Shown piece by piece: positions 30,795 to 39,879 of a stretch of DNA of 43,965 nt. The notes under the pieces were generated by a model that was not told the origin of the DNA, made no database searches, and saw only the letters and a program-made list of their open reading frames with translations. Made by a program: the position numbers and the translations under genes. Position 1 is the first letter of the stretch. Each line of letters starts with the position of its first letter. This DNA comes from Candidatus Glassbacteria bacterium (GTDB lineage: Bacteria > Gemmatimonadota > Glassbacteria > GWA2-58-10). Location of the stretch: the NCBI GenBank assembly GCA_019456185.1, contig VRUH01000011.1:1-43965 (forward strand), written 5' to 3'.

Positions 30795-32219
30795 GTGAGC
30801 GGCACACCGGTTGTCCGTTTCGCGCCCAGCCCCACCGGCTATCTTCATCTCGGCGGGGCGCGCACCGCATTGTTCAACTACCTGTTTGCCCGGCATCACG
30901 GCGGAACGTTCCTGCTGCGAATCGAGGACACCGACCGCGAGCGCTCCACCCCCGAGGCCACGGCGGTGATCCTGGAGGGTTTGCGCTGGCTGGGACTGGA
31001 CTGGGACGGCGGGATTGTGCACCAGAGCGCCGGGATCGAACGTCACAAGCAGGCGGCCGAACGTCTGATGGCCCGGGGCGACGCCTACCGCTGTTTCTGC
31101 GCGCCGGAGGAACTGGCCGCCAAGCGCGAACTGGCCATGCAGCAGAAGCGCGATCCGCTCTACGACGGCTCCTGCCGGGCACTCTCGGAGGCCGAAAGCG
31201 ACAGAAGAGCCGACTCCGGCGAAAAATTCGCGGTCCGGTTCAGGACACCCGGGGGGCGGACAACGTTCGAGGACCTGGTCCATGGCGAGCTGGGGGCCGA
31301 CAATTCCACGCTCGATGATTTCATTATCCAGCGCTCCGACGGCTCCCCCACTTACATGCTGGCCGTGGTTGCCGATGATATCGAAATGGGGATCACCCAC
31401 GTGATTCGCGGCGACGACCATATATCCAATACGCCGAAACAGATCCTGCTCTACCGCGCACTGGATAAACCGGTTCCCCGCTTCGCCCATGTACCGCTGA
31501 TCCTGGGACCGGACAGGAAACGTCTCAGCAAGCGCCACGGAGCCACCGGCCTCACCGAGTACCGCGACCAGGGCTTCCTGGCGCCCGCCCTGTTCAATTT
31601 CCTGGCCCTGCTGGGCTGGTCACCCGGCGATGACCGCGAGATCATGGGAGTCCGGGAGCTTATCACCACGTTCGAGCTGAGCGGGATCAACACCCGCAAC
31701 GCCGTTTTCGACCCGCAGAAGCTGGAATGGATGAACGGCCGGTATATCAGTGCCACGGACAATGAGACCTTGCTGGAGCTGGCGCGGGCTGATTTCGAGC
31801 GGGAGGGCCTGCTTGACGCCGCCCCAAACGATCAACACGTGCTGGCCGCTATCGGCCTGGCCAAGGAACGCTGCCGGGTGACCGGCGAACTGGCGCCGCG
31901 CAGCCGCTTTTTCTTCCCGGTTACAATAGAGTATGATCCGCAGGCGGTAAAAAAGATCTGGAAGGACAACACCCCGGACTTGCTTGGCCGGGCCAAAGAG
32001 GTGCTGAGCGGATTGGACGACTGGAGCGAGGAGCCCCTGGAGGAAAAAATCCGCGCTCTGGCAGAAAACTTGCAGATTGGCGCCGGTAAGCTGATTCAGT
32101 CCCTGCGGCTGGCGGTAACCGGAACTAACGTAAGTCCGGGTATTTTCGAGACTTTAGCGGTTATCGGCCGGGATATTTCTTTGGAGCGGATTGAGCGGGC
32201 AATCAACGAACTGGGTTGA
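30795..32219 (+). CDS. gltX: Glutamate--tRNA ligase
   Basis: The 474-residue class I aminoacyl-tRNA synthetase charges tRNA-Glu (or tRNA-Gln if non-discriminating). The HIGH-type motif (PTGYLHLGGARTALFNYL) is near the N-terminus and the KMSKS-type motif is KRLSKRHG near residue 240. The Glu-binding region RIEDTDRERS and a C-terminal anticodon-binding helical domain are present. Length is normal for bacterial GluRS. GTG start with AGGAAAGG upstream. Whether it is the discriminating form cannot be settled without gatCAB or glnS in view. Confidence 0.96.
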   Translation: MSGTPVVRFAPSPTGYLHLGGARTALFNYLFARHHGGTFLLRIEDTDRERSTPEATAVILEGLRWLGLDWDGGIVHQSAGIERHKQAAERLMARGDAYRCFCAPEELAAKRELAMQQKRDPLYDGSCRALSEAESDRRADSGEKFAVRFRTPGGRTTFEDLVHGELGADNSTLDDFIIQRSDGSPTYMLAVVADDIEMGITHVIRGDDHISNTPKQILLYRALDKPVPRFAHVPLILGPDRKRLSKRHGATGLTEYRDQGFLAPALFNFLALLGWSPGDDREIMGVRELITTFELSGINTRNAVFDPQKLEWMNGRYISATDNETLLELARADFEREGLLDAAPNDQHVLAAIGLAKERCRVTGELAPRSRFFFPVTIEYDPQAVKKIWKDNTPDLLGRAKEVLSGLDDWSEEPLEEKIRALAENLQIGAGKLIQSLRLAVTGTNVSPGIFETLAVIGRDISLERIERAINELG

Positions 32220-32249
32220 TCCGGGCAGGCATTTACTTCCCGCTTCGGC

Positions 32250-32278
32250 TGGATTTTCCGTGGACGGAATCTTATAAT
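32250..32278 (+). promoter_or_regulatory. Candidate promoter of the dockerin/FN3 protein gene
   Basis: A perfect TATAAT (32273-32278) lies 17 bases after a weak -35-like TGGATT (32250-32255). The predicted start is about 60 bases before the gene. Confidence 0.4.
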
Positions 32279-32339
32279 TAGCAATGGAGTACTTGAATTA
32301 AGGCCGTTTTCTCAAATTTGACTCATGCCGGGATGCAAG

Positions 32340-34784
32340 ATGGTTAGCAGTCGCACAGTTCACCTGATGCTGATTCTTGCGCTGGGAGTAATTTCCCTGC
32401 CGCAGAGCGCAGCCGCACAGATTCCCGCCGCCACTGATATGATCACCAACGGTGACGTCAATCTCGACGGGATGTTCGACATCTTCGACATCATGCGGCT
32501 CGAACGGACCGTGGCCCTCGGCCTGGGTGCGAAGGACGAGGAACTCAGCGCCGGCGATGTTGACGGTAACGGGCGGCTGGACAAGTTCGATCTGCTGGTG
32601 CTGAACGAGGCGCTCTCGCGGGCCAACGAGGGCCAGTCGATGTTCGACGCGGTAAAGTCTGCAATCGAAGGGGACTTGAGCAAAGCCACCGACAACGTGG
32701 AAACCTATCTCGACCTTTCCAGGTTCTTCAGCAAGGAAAACATGCTTCAGCGCTCGCGCAGCGTGCTGGAGAGCATCCTGGAAGCCCTTGAAACAGACCA
32801 TCCCCTCTATAATCAGATAGTCGGCGCACTCAACTCCGTCAGGCAGTCTCAGATGCGCGAGATCGAAGCGGCGGAGGATTTCCTGAATCAGGACCCCTAT
32901 GAGGCCGCGGGCAACATGGCCGGCAAGACGAGTCTCCGCCGTTCCGTGGTCCAGCTCAAGGGCAAGCTGTCCAAGCTGATGAACGATCAGCAGTTCAGCG
33001 CCCACTACAACAGCAAGCGGGTCAAGAGCCAGCTCGGCGACCTGATGGACGATATGCTGCGAAAGGTCGGCAACGATCAGATGGTGGACGCCGGAGCATT
33101 CGACCAGCTTAACACCCAGATCCGCGGTATTCTGGAAAACCCCGAGAACCTGGTTAAGCAGCTTACTGCCCAGCAACGAAACAGGATCAAAAACCTGGTC
33201 GATACGTCCACCATTGCGATGCGCCAGGAGGCAGTCAGGTTAAACCAGGATTTTATTAAAAGCCCGGGGACAGCTGCCTCGGGCGGCACAAGTCTCGCAG
33301 GGATGGGTGAAACGACACTCAACCGGAACGTAAACCGCCTGGAGCGCAACCTGCGCACTGAGAATATGTCCGCCCAGGGCCGGGCGCCGGCCAACGCGCC
33401 GTTGCTCCAACCGGACACGATCAGTCTTGTCACGCCTCAATACGTCCTCAGTTGGGACGTGTCCAATATACTGGGCGCCAAGAATGCTGCCTTGGAGATC
33501 GGCAAGGCCAACGCCAAATTTTCGAACCCGCGGGGTACCTCTCCCGATAAGAAAGCCACTCTGTTCTACACGCCGTCGCTTGGCACGGTCAAGGGCGAGC
33601 GCCGCGGCAACGCGCTGGAGCTCGAGGGAGTTGGTACATACTATTACCGCGTGGCCGCGCTAAACACCCGGGGCGAGCTGATCAGCCGGTTCAGCGACGC
33701 CACTCCGCTGGCAGTCGTTCACAACAATTTGAATATCGCCGCCACCAGGCCGGACGTGGACCAGAAGACAGCCTCGCCTCAGAATCCGGACTATTCATTC
33801 CACTGGGACGTGAGCAATGTGGTGGGCGCGCGTGACGCGGCCGTGGAAATCACGAAGCCCGACGCTTCTTTCGGCAATCCCAACGGCCGGGCCCGCGACA
33901 GGCTGAATGCGTTCTTTTTCAATCCATCACTGGGCCGAATCAGCGGTACGTACAACTCGAGTATCAATGGCCTGGCCGGTCCGGGCAGATACCTGTTCCG
34001 CGTGATCGCGGTCAGTGCCAACAGTGATTTCATGGGCCAGTGGTCGGATCCCGAGACTTTGTTCGTGACCGACGGCGAGGGTTCGATGCCCTATCCGGAA
34101 CCTGGTCCGGATGGCGGGACGCCGGAACTGACAGAAGTACCCCAGTCCCCGGAAATCGAGTCGAGCGACGATGGGTTCAGCGTGAAATGGGATGTCGGCA
34201 CGATCGATAATGCCAGCGGTGTTAATTTCGAGCTTGCCCGGCTGAGCAGTGAGGACGGAGGCGGCGAAGTGGAAGAGGTTATCATCAGCGAAGCCCTGGA
34301 CAGTACTTCAGGCCGGCTCGAAGTTGACAGCGGGCTACTCGACCAGCCTGGACGCTACCAGGCCAGGGTGGCGGCCGTGGATTCTGCGGGAAACCTGCTC
34401 AGCAGTTGGAGCGAGCCGTCGATTCTGAATGTCGAGCGGCAGGGAAACTCAGCGAGGGACACACTGACCTCGTCCAGCCAATCTCAGGAAACACAGTCGG
34501 CTCAAACTTCAGTACCGGCCGGCGACGAAAGCGCATCGGCTGCGGCCTCCAAGCCGGCTCAGAACGGTCAGCAGGCGGCGCCATCCGGCAAAGGCCTGGA
34601 GGTCAGCAGCAACAACACTCCTCTTTACGAGCAGAATAACCCGTCGAGTCATGAGATCGCATCGCTGCAGAAAGGCGAAAAACTGATCCTTGTCGTCACC
34701 AACGGCCTCTGGCACAACGTCTACTATCCGATGGGCGGCAAGTACGGCTGGGTGTTGTCGTTTAACGTCATCGCATCAGATTAG
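32340..34784 (+). CDS. Secreted dockerin/FN3/SH3-domain surface protein
   Basis: From the ATG at 32340 (GGGA upstream; an ATG at 32325 adds 5 residues) this is an 814-residue protein. In order it has a signal peptide (about 1-26), two dockerin-like Ca2+ loops (NGDVNLDGMFDIFDIMRL and AGDVDGNGRLDKFDLLVL), and a helical region of about 250 residues. Three related FN3-like repeats follow, each with a SWDVS- or KWDV-like strand and an R(V/A)xAV strand. A Ser/Gln-rich linker and a C-terminal SH3-like domain (LEVSSNNTPLYEQ ... GWVLSF) complete it. No sorting tail is evident. It is probably a cell-envelope adhesion or scaffold protein. The ligand is unknown. Confidence 0.8.
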   Translation: MVSSRTVHLMLILALGVISLPQSAAAQIPAATDMITNGDVNLDGMFDIFDIMRLERTVALGLGAKDEELSAGDVDGNGRLDKFDLLVLNEALSRANEGQSMFDAVKSAIEGDLSKATDNVETYLDLSRFFSKENMLQRSRSVLESILEALETDHPLYNQIVGALNSVRQSQMREIEAAEDFLNQDPYEAAGNMAGKTSLRRSVVQLKGKLSKLMNDQQFSAHYNSKRVKSQLGDLMDDMLRKVGNDQMVDAGAFDQLNTQIRGILENPENLVKQLTAQQRNRIKNLVDTSTIAMRQEAVRLNQDFIKSPGTAASGGTSLAGMGETTLNRNVNRLERNLRTENMSAQGRAPANAPLLQPDTISLVTPQYVLSWDVSNILGAKNAALEIGKANAKFSNPRGTSPDKKATLFYTPSLGTVKGERRGNALELEGVGTYYYRVAALNTRGELISRFSDATPLAVVHNNLNIAATRPDVDQKTASPQNPDYSFHWDVSNVVGARDAAVEITKPDASFGNPNGRARDRLNAFFFNPSLGRISGTYNSSINGLAGPGRYLFRVIAVSANSDFMGQWSDPETLFVTDGEGSMPYPEPGPDGGTPELTEVPQSPEIESSDDGFSVKWDVGTIDNASGVNFELARLSSEDGGGEVEEVIISEALDSTSGRLEVDSGLLDQPGRYQARVAAVDSAGNLLSSWSEPSILNVERQGNSARDTLTSSSQSQETQSAQTSVPAGDESASAAASKPAQNGQQAAPSGKGLEVSSNNTPLYEQNNPSSHEIASLQKGEKLILVVTNGLWHNVYYPMGGKYGWVLSFNVIASD

Positions 34785-34811
34785 CAGGCCCGCTCCGCGG
34801 TGCATAAGCCC

Positions 34812-34840
34812 TTGACAGCACGTATGATTGGTTTTAGTTT
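34812..34840 (+). promoter_or_regulatory. Promoter of tRNA-Gln
   Basis: TTGACA (34812-34817) and TAGTTT (34835-34840) with 17-base spacing; start about 7 bases before the tRNA. Same -35 context (CTTGACAGC) as the tRNA-Ser promoter. Confidence 0.7.
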
Positions 34841-34852
34841 AGCAAACATTAT

Positions 34853-34928
34853 TGCCCGATGGTGTAATTGGCAACACGCCTGACTCTGGATCAGGAGAGT
34901 CCAGGTTCGAACCCTGGTCGGGCAACCA
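34853..34928 (+). tRNA. tRNA-Gln (anticodon CUG)
   Basis: Acceptor stem TGCCCGA pairs with TCGGGCA, with discriminator A and encoded CCA. The anticodon loop CTCTGGA gives CUG and the T-loop is GTTCGAACC. A 76-nt class I tRNA. Its 3' side borders an AT-rich stretch with an integrase remnant, as expected for a tRNA used as an attachment site. Confidence 0.95.
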
Positions 34929-35020
34929 TATTTGATCGGGGGTTGCGCCGATTTCCGACACAGAGATCAGGCATGTTCGAATGATAACTGTGTCAGATCG
35001 TGTCGGTTCCCCTTCCGAGA

Positions 35021-35058
35021 AAGCCTTAGATGAGTTCAGATCTAAGGCTTTTTATTTT
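35021..35058 (+). terminator. Intrinsic terminator downstream of tRNA-Gln
   Basis: AAGCCTTAGAT (35021-35031) and ATCTAAGGCTT (35040-35050) form an 11-bp perfect stem with an 8-nt loop, followed by TTTATTTT. It may serve both the tRNA and, in reverse, the integrase remnant. Confidence 0.8.
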
Positions 35059-35237
35059 GAGCCCCCTATTTTGGTTAGCTTCGGCAACTCGTTCCATGAC
35101 AGCTGCTTACGAGTGATATAGCCTTGTGTCACTCTAATATCTGAATAACCAAGAAGTTCCTTGGCATCTTCAGTCCTGCCACCAATAGCAGCTTTCATTA
35201 TCTCAGTCACCTCTTCGCTAGCTGAAAAAGTCTTCAT
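35052..35237 (-). pseudogene. C-terminal remnant of a tyrosine recombinase/integrase
   Basis: The 61-codon frame encodes KELLGYSDIRVTQGYITRKQ, which matches the final box of tyrosine recombinases (LLGHSxIxTTxxY), including the catalytic Tyr in QGYIT. The catalytic domain with the Arg and HxxR residues is missing. The frame stops being recognisable just before the inverted-repeat element at 35244, which probably truncated it. Its place beside tRNA-Gln and its AT-rich composition suggest the remains of an integrated element. The short open frame could in principle be expressed but would be inactive. Confidence 0.6.
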
Positions 35238-35243
35238 TTCCCT

Positions 35244-35711
35244 AGTATGTCGTCAGGACATGTTGGATAGTTGTTGATGAAAATCAAGGCGTAGGTCTCA
35301 GCAATTGCATATGAAGTTGATAGTCGATGGTTATGCGAAGGGGGTCAGGCGAAAGCAGCAGACTTAACTCAATCCACTAGCTATTGTAAAGAACGTTTAA
35401 ATCAATGGCGGGTCTGTCGATACTATTTTAAAACTTTTCTGGCGGAGATGTCGGAGGAGTTAGCAGAGCTGATTCAGGAGGTGACGGCTTGAATTCCATC
35501 ATATACTGCTGATTCGTTTTCGCGGGGAGCAGGCCACACAACGGACGCAGAAGGCAGCACCTGTCGCCGAGGGATGTTATCAAACGGGAAACTCTGAGGA
35601 CGAGGAAGACCTTTAACCTCGGAAAAGGAGGACGTAAAAATCATTTGCAATTACTGAGTTCTACACCTTAATTTTGAACGTCAACGGTCCAACATGTCCT
35701 GACGACATACT
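35244..35711. mobile_element. 468-bp transposase-less element with long terminal inverted repeats
   Basis: The ends are a perfect 24-bp inverted repeat (35244-35267 and 35688-35711). Inward, a further 51 bases match at 37 positions, so each arm is about 75 bp. The interior has no full transposase frame; one frame around 35380-35490 (YCKERLNQWRVCRYYFKTFL) may be a fragment. No clear target duplication is visible. It is probably a MITE-like derivative or internal-deletion product of an insertion sequence whose family I could not name. It sits between remnants of an integrase and an HTH gene. Confidence 0.8.
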
Positions 35712-35840
35712 GACCTGACCCAGGTGCAGTTCGCCGCGAAGCTCGGTGTGACCTTCAACTTGTCCAAAAAAGCCCCGCGCCCGGAATGGACCAACTGTCT
35801 GATCTCCGGCAGAGCAATCACCGGTTTCCACAAAGGATGA
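35712..35840 (+). pseudogene. Truncated XRE-family helix-turn-helix remnant
   Basis: Directly after the inverted-repeat element an open frame encodes DLTQVQFAAKLGVTF, the first HTH helices of XRE-type regulators (usual form LTQxxFAxxLGVS), then diverges (NLSKKAPRPEW) and stops after 42 codons. The start and the recognition helix are lost. It is most likely a gene cut by the adjacent element. Its stop lies 4 bases before the permease start. Confidence 0.5.
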
Positions 35841-35844
35841 CCGC

Positions 35845-37509
35845 TTGTACTCGCTACTGGCCCTGACTCCTATAGTTACCGTATTCGTATTCCTGGTGAT
35901 TTTCCGTCTGCCGGCGAAAAAGACGATGCCGCTGGCCCTGGCGGTCACGTCGATGCTGGCCATGACTGTCTGGGGAGTGTCCGCTAAGCTGGTGGCGGCG
36001 TCGATCATTCAGGGGCTGGTGGTTACGGCCTCGATACTGTGGATCATTTTCGGTGCGCTGCTAATGCTCAACGCGCTGATCAACAGCGGCGCGGTGAACA
36101 CCATTCGCCGAGGGTTCATCAACATATCGACGGACAGGCGGGTCCAGGCCATGATCGTCGCCTGGATGTTCGGCGCGTTTATCGAAGGGGCCGCCGGTTT
36201 CGGCACTCCGGCAGCCGTGGCCGCTCCCCTGCTGATGGCTCTCGGCTTTCCGGCCATGGCCGCGGTGACCATGTCGCTGATCATCCAGAGTACTCCGGTG
36301 TCTTTTGGCGGCGCCGGTACCCCTATCCTGCTGGGAGTGCACACGGGCCTGGATAACCCGGTTGTGAAAGAAGCCCTGGCCAGTGCCGGAATGCCGTACA
36401 TGGATTACGTCAAGGCGATCGGCTGGAACGTGGCAATTATGCACGGGATCATTGGGGTGCTGATCCCTCTGTTTCTCTCGGTGACGCTGACACGCTTTTT
36501 CAGCAAAGAGAAATCCATTGCCAAGGGGTTGGAAGCAGCCCCGTTCGCCATTTTTGCCGGGCTGGCCCTGTGCGTGCCCTATGTGCTGCTGGCTTACTTT
36601 CTGGGCCCGGAGTTCCCCTCGCTGGTGGGGGGACTGATCGGCCTGGGGATCATCGTGATTGCCGCCAAAAACAATTTTCTAACCCCCAGGGAGCCGTGGG
36701 ATTTTCCCGAAAAAGAGCAGTGGGAGCCGGAGTGGTCGGGCACTTATAACGTCGAGTTAAGCCAGGAGCGGCCCGGGATGACCATGTTCAAGGCCTGGAT
36801 CCCATATGTGTTGGTGGGCCTGTTCCTGGTACTCAGCCGCACGGTGCCGGTCTTCAAATCCATCCTCACGGCCTGGACGATCCGGCTGGAGAATATCCTG
36901 GGCACCGGCATCAGCGCCGATGCTCAGCCGCTCTATCTGCCCGGTTTTATTTTCGTCCTGGCGGTGTTATGTACCTTTTTTATCCAGAAGATGCGGCCGG
37001 GTGAACTGGGGCGTGCTACCGTCACGGCCGCCAAGACATCGGTAAAAGCAGCTTTCGCCCTGGGATTTGCCATCCCCATGGTCAGAGTGTTCATCAACTC
37101 GGGCGTCAACACCAGCGGCCTGGAGAGCATGCCCATGGAACTGGCCGCCGGAGTAGCCGACCTGGCCGGGAACACCTGGACGGGTTTTGCCGCCGTTATT
37201 GGAGCCATGGGAGCATTTATCGCCGGCAGCAACACGATCAGCAATATGATGTTCGCCCTGTTTCAGTACGGAGTTGCCACCAAGATCGGCGTATCTCAGT
37301 CGCTAATCGTGGCGCTGCAGGCGGTAGGCGGAGCCGCGGGAAACATGATCACCGTGCACAACGTGGTGGCCGCCGCGGCCGTGGTGGGCCTGATGGACAG
37401 GGAGGGCGAAATTATCCGCAAAACGCTCATCCCCCTGGTCTATTATCTGATCATGTCAGCCGTGCTGGGATTTGCCCTGGTAGCTATCGGTTTCGGAATC
37501 AAGCTCTAG
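35845..37509 (+). CDS. lctP: LctP-family 2-hydroxyacid (lactate/glycolate) permease
   Basis: The 554-residue membrane protein has about 13 hydrophobic helices. Family signatures are [19 protein letters not shown] and the C-terminal [15 protein letters not shown] and [16 protein letters not shown]. LctP/LldP/GlcA proteins import lactate or glycolate with protons. The start is a TTG with AAAGGA about 8 bases upstream. It leads a same-strand group with a corrinoid-type methyltransferase, an aminotransferase and a 2-hydroxyacid dehydrogenase. The dehydrogenase and the LarA homologue at the end support lactate or glycolate as substrate. Confidence 0.92.
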   Translation: MYSLLALTPIVTVFVFLVIFRLPAKKTMPLALAVTSMLAMTVWGVSAKLVAASIIQGLVVTASILWIIFGALLMLNALINSGAVNTIRRGFINISTDRRVQAMIVAWMFGAFIEGAAGFGTPAAVAAPLLMALGFPAMAAVTMSLIIQSTPVSFGGAGTPILLGVHTGLDNPVVKEALASAGMPYMDYVKAIGWNVAIMHGIIGVLIPLFLSVTLTRFFSKEKSIAKGLEAAPFAIFAGLALCVPYVLLAYFLGPEFPSLVGGLIGLGIIVIAAKNNFLTPREPWDFPEKEQWEPEWSGTYNVELSQERPGMTMFKAWIPYVLVGLFLVLSRTVPVFKSILTAWTIRLENILGTGISADAQPLYLPGFIFVLAVLCTFFIQKMRPGELGRATVTAAKTSVKAAFALGFAIPMVRVFINSGVNTSGLESMPMELAAGVADLAGNTWTGFAAVIGAMGAFIAGSNTISNMMFALFQYGVATKIGVSQSLIVALQAVGGAAGNMITVHNVVAAAAVVGLMDREGEIIRKTLIPLVYYLIMSAVLGFALVAIGFGIKL

Positions 37510-37557
37510 AACATAGGGAGGACCCCTGTCTGCAACCGCTCCCCGGAGAGAATCCCT

Positions 37558-38562
37558 GTGAAACCACGGGACATATTCCTGAGCGCGCTCAAGCGCGGCC
37601 GGACTCTCCGCCCGGCCGTGGGCAGTGCCACCTCGGTAGTCACCGCCGACCTGATGGACAAACTGGGCGTCCGCTTTCCCCAGGCGCACCTGGATGCCGA
37701 AAAGATGGCCCGCCTGGCCAGTGCCGGCCATACGGTGCTGGGTTACGACAATGTCATGCCGCTCTTCAGCGTCGTGCACGAAGCGGCGGCCCTGGGCTGC
37801 CGGGTGGATTGGGGAGCTGCAGATTGCATGCCCACGGTCAGCGGTGTCCTCTGCCCCTCCATTTCCGATCCCTTGGATGTTCCCCCTGATTTCCTTAAAA
37901 ATGAAGCCTGCGCAGTGCCGCTCGAGGCCCTGGCTATCCTGAAAAAAACTTTCGGGGATGAAGTGGCGGTGGTGGGCAAGGTGTTCGGACCCTGGACGCT
38001 GGCCTATCACATCTACGGCATCGAGAATTTTCTGATCGCCAGCGTGGAGCAGCCCGGTGAAGTGAAAAAGGCCCTGCACGGCCTGATGGAGGTGACAATC
38101 CGCTTCGGCAGGGCCCAACTGGCAGCCGGGGCCGACGCCCTGACCCTGGCTGACCACTGTACCCGTGACCTCTGTTCTCCGGAAACCTACCGGGATTTTC
38201 TGGCCGGAATACACCGGCAACTGCGCCTGAGCCTGGGCTGCCCGCTGCTGCTTCACATTTGCGGTGACACCTCGGATCGTATATCCTATATCAGGAACAC
38301 CGGTATCGAATGCTTTCATTACGATTCCAAAATACCCGCGTCCTCGGCCCGCACCCTGGCGGGAGACGGACTGGCTCTGATGGGCGGCACCAGTAATCTG
38401 GCGGTGGTCAGAGACGGCACGCCCGAATTGATAACCGCCGACGTGCGGGAAAAGCTGGCAAGTAATATCGACATCATCGGACCCGAGTGCGCCGTGCCGC
38501 TTGACGCCCCGTGGCAAAACCTGCGTATGATAGCCGATGAGGTCCACCGGCTGTGCAATTGA
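37558..38562 (+). CDS. MtaA/CmuA-type methyltransferase (uroporphyrinogen decarboxylase family)
   Basis: The 334-residue protein with the URO-D TIM-barrel fold has the Zn-ligand pattern of methylcorrinoid methyltransferases: H-x-C in LLHICGDTSDRI and a later Cys in GIECFHYDSK. The N-terminal RDIFLSALKRGRTLRPAVGSA also fits MtaA/CmuA rather than HemE, which lacks the Zn site. Members move methyl groups from methyl-corrinoid proteins to CoM or tetrahydrofolate. GTG start with GGAGAG upstream. Its presence in a 2-hydroxyacid locus is unexpected; no corrinoid protein is visible in the window, so the methyl donor and acceptor are unknown. Confidence 0.85.
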   Translation: MKPRDIFLSALKRGRTLRPAVGSATSVVTADLMDKLGVRFPQAHLDAEKMARLASAGHTVLGYDNVMPLFSVVHEAAALGCRVDWGAADCMPTVSGVLCPSISDPLDVPPDFLKNEACAVPLEALAILKKTFGDEVAVVGKVFGPWTLAYHIYGIENFLIASVEQPGEVKKALHGLMEVTIRFGRAQLAAGADALTLADHCTRDLCSPETYRDFLAGIHRQLRLSLGCPLLLHICGDTSDRISYIRNTGIECFHYDSKIPASSARTLAGDGLALMGGTSNLAVVRDGTPELITADVREKLASNIDIIGPECAVPLDAPWQNLRMIADEVHRLCN

Positions 38563-38654
38563 CCATTTTGCCTATCCCGGCGAAAACCGGATGAGGGGAT
38601 TTTCAGACAGTAATAATATGTTCCTGACAATTATTAAAAAATTTGGAGGTTGAT

Positions 38655-39770
38655 ATGTCTGTGCCGGGTGAGTTGAATCCTCCCGTTAGAGTCCTGATGG
38701 GCCCGGGACCCAGCGAGGCGCACCCCAGGATACTGCGAGCCATGGCTACTCCGCTGCTCGGCCACCTGGACCCCTGTTTCCTGGATATTATGGATGAGGT
38801 CAGGGACATGCTGAGGCAGGTTTTCCGCACCGGCAACGAACTGACAATCCCGATATCCGCCACCGGCAGCGCGGGGATGGAGGCCGCTCTGGTTAACCTG
38901 CTGGAACCGGGAGACGAAGCCCTGGTTTGCGTCAACGGAGTTTTCGGCAACCGAATGTGTGATATTGTGGGCCGCTGCGGAGCCAGGCTGGTCCGGGTGG
39001 ACGCTCCCTGGGGCAGCCCCATCGATCCCCGGCAGGTCAAAGAGGCGCTGACGGGCTGCCGGCCGAAACTGCTGGGGATCATCCATGCCGAAACTTCCAC
39101 CGGCGTGCTCCAGCCGCTCGAAGAGATCAGCCGGCTGGCTCACCAGGCCGGGGCCCTGTTCCTGGTGGACACGGTCACCTCGCTGGGCGGCGTCGACGTG
39201 CGAGTGGACGAGTGGGAGATAGATGCGGTCTACAGCGGGACCCAGAAATGTCTGGGCGCCCCGCCGGGGCTCTCGCCGGTATCGTTTAGCAGCCGGGCGC
39301 TCGAGGTGATGGACAGCAGGAAAAGCAAGGTCCAGAGCTGGTACCTGGATTTGAGCATGGTCAGGAAATACTGGGGTGAGGAACGGGTGTACCATCACAC
39401 TGCGCCCATTTCCTCGATCTACGCACTGCGCGAAAGCCTGAGGATTGTGCTGGAAGAGGGCCTGGAGGTCCGTTTTGCCAGGCACAAAGCCAATAGCGAG
39501 TTGTTGCGGGCCGGACTGGAAAAACTGGGTTTCGAGTACCTGGTGGCCCCCGAATACCGGCTGCCCATGCTGAACGCGGTTAAAATCCCGGCCGGGCTGG
39601 AGGACGCTCCCACCAGGCGCAAGCTGCTGGAGCGATACAATATCGAGATCGGCGCCGGGCTGGGTGAATTGGCCGGCAAGGTCTGGCGCATCGGGCTGAT
39701 GGGCTACAGCTCATCGGAGAACAATGTCAATCTGCTACTCTCCGCTATCGGCAAGCTGATGAACGGCTAG
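38655..39770 (+). CDS. Class V aminotransferase (alanine/serine--glyoxylate type)
   Basis: The 371-residue PLP enzyme has the start VRVLMGPGPSEAHPRIL and GHLDPCFLDIMDE, the cofactor-site GSAGMEAALVNLLEPGD and VDTVTSLGG, and the Schiff-base Lys198 in SGTQKCLGAPPG. These fit alanine- or serine-glyoxylate aminotransferases, which convert glyoxylate to glycine. The ATG at 38655 has GGAGG 5 bases upstream; a TTG at 38643 would add 4 residues. Placed before an FAD 2-hydroxyacid dehydrogenase, it would consume glyoxylate if the dehydrogenase uses glycolate, or act on pyruvate/alanine if it uses lactate. Confidence 0.92.
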   Translation: MSVPGELNPPVRVLMGPGPSEAHPRILRAMATPLLGHLDPCFLDIMDEVRDMLRQVFRTGNELTIPISATGSAGMEAALVNLLEPGDEALVCVNGVFGNRMCDIVGRCGARLVRVDAPWGSPIDPRQVKEALTGCRPKLLGIIHAETSTGVLQPLEEISRLAHQAGALFLVDTVTSLGGVDVRVDEWEIDAVYSGTQKCLGAPPGLSPVSFSSRALEVMDSRKSKVQSWYLDLSMVRKYWGEERVYHHTAPISSIYALRESLRIVLEEGLEVRFARHKANSELLRAGLEKLGFEYLVAPEYRLPMLNAVKIPAGLEDAPTRRKLLERYNIEIGAGLGELAGKVWRIGLMGYSSSENNVNLLLSAIGKLMNG

Positions 39771-39843
39771 TGGCATGTTGCACCGGTCCGTCTGCCTATT
39801 GGCCGGTGTACTGATTTAAAAAATCGGGCGCGTTGAGGTGGTT

Positions 39844-39879
39844 ATGAGTAACCAGACCCGCTCAGGAGTTATCGGATGA
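39844..39879 (+). other. Possible 11-codon upstream ORF coupled to the dehydrogenase start
   Basis: An ATG at 39844 with GAGGTGG upstream opens a short frame (MSNQTRSGVIG). Its TGA overlaps the ATG of the dehydrogenase gene at 39876. It may couple translation; it may equally be chance. Confidence 0.25.

Noticed and set aside
35379-35491. Small coding gene inside the inverted-repeat element
   Set aside because: The frame (YCKERLNQWRVCRYYFKTFL) has no start codon with a ribosome-binding site and no recognisable domain; it is more likely a fragment.
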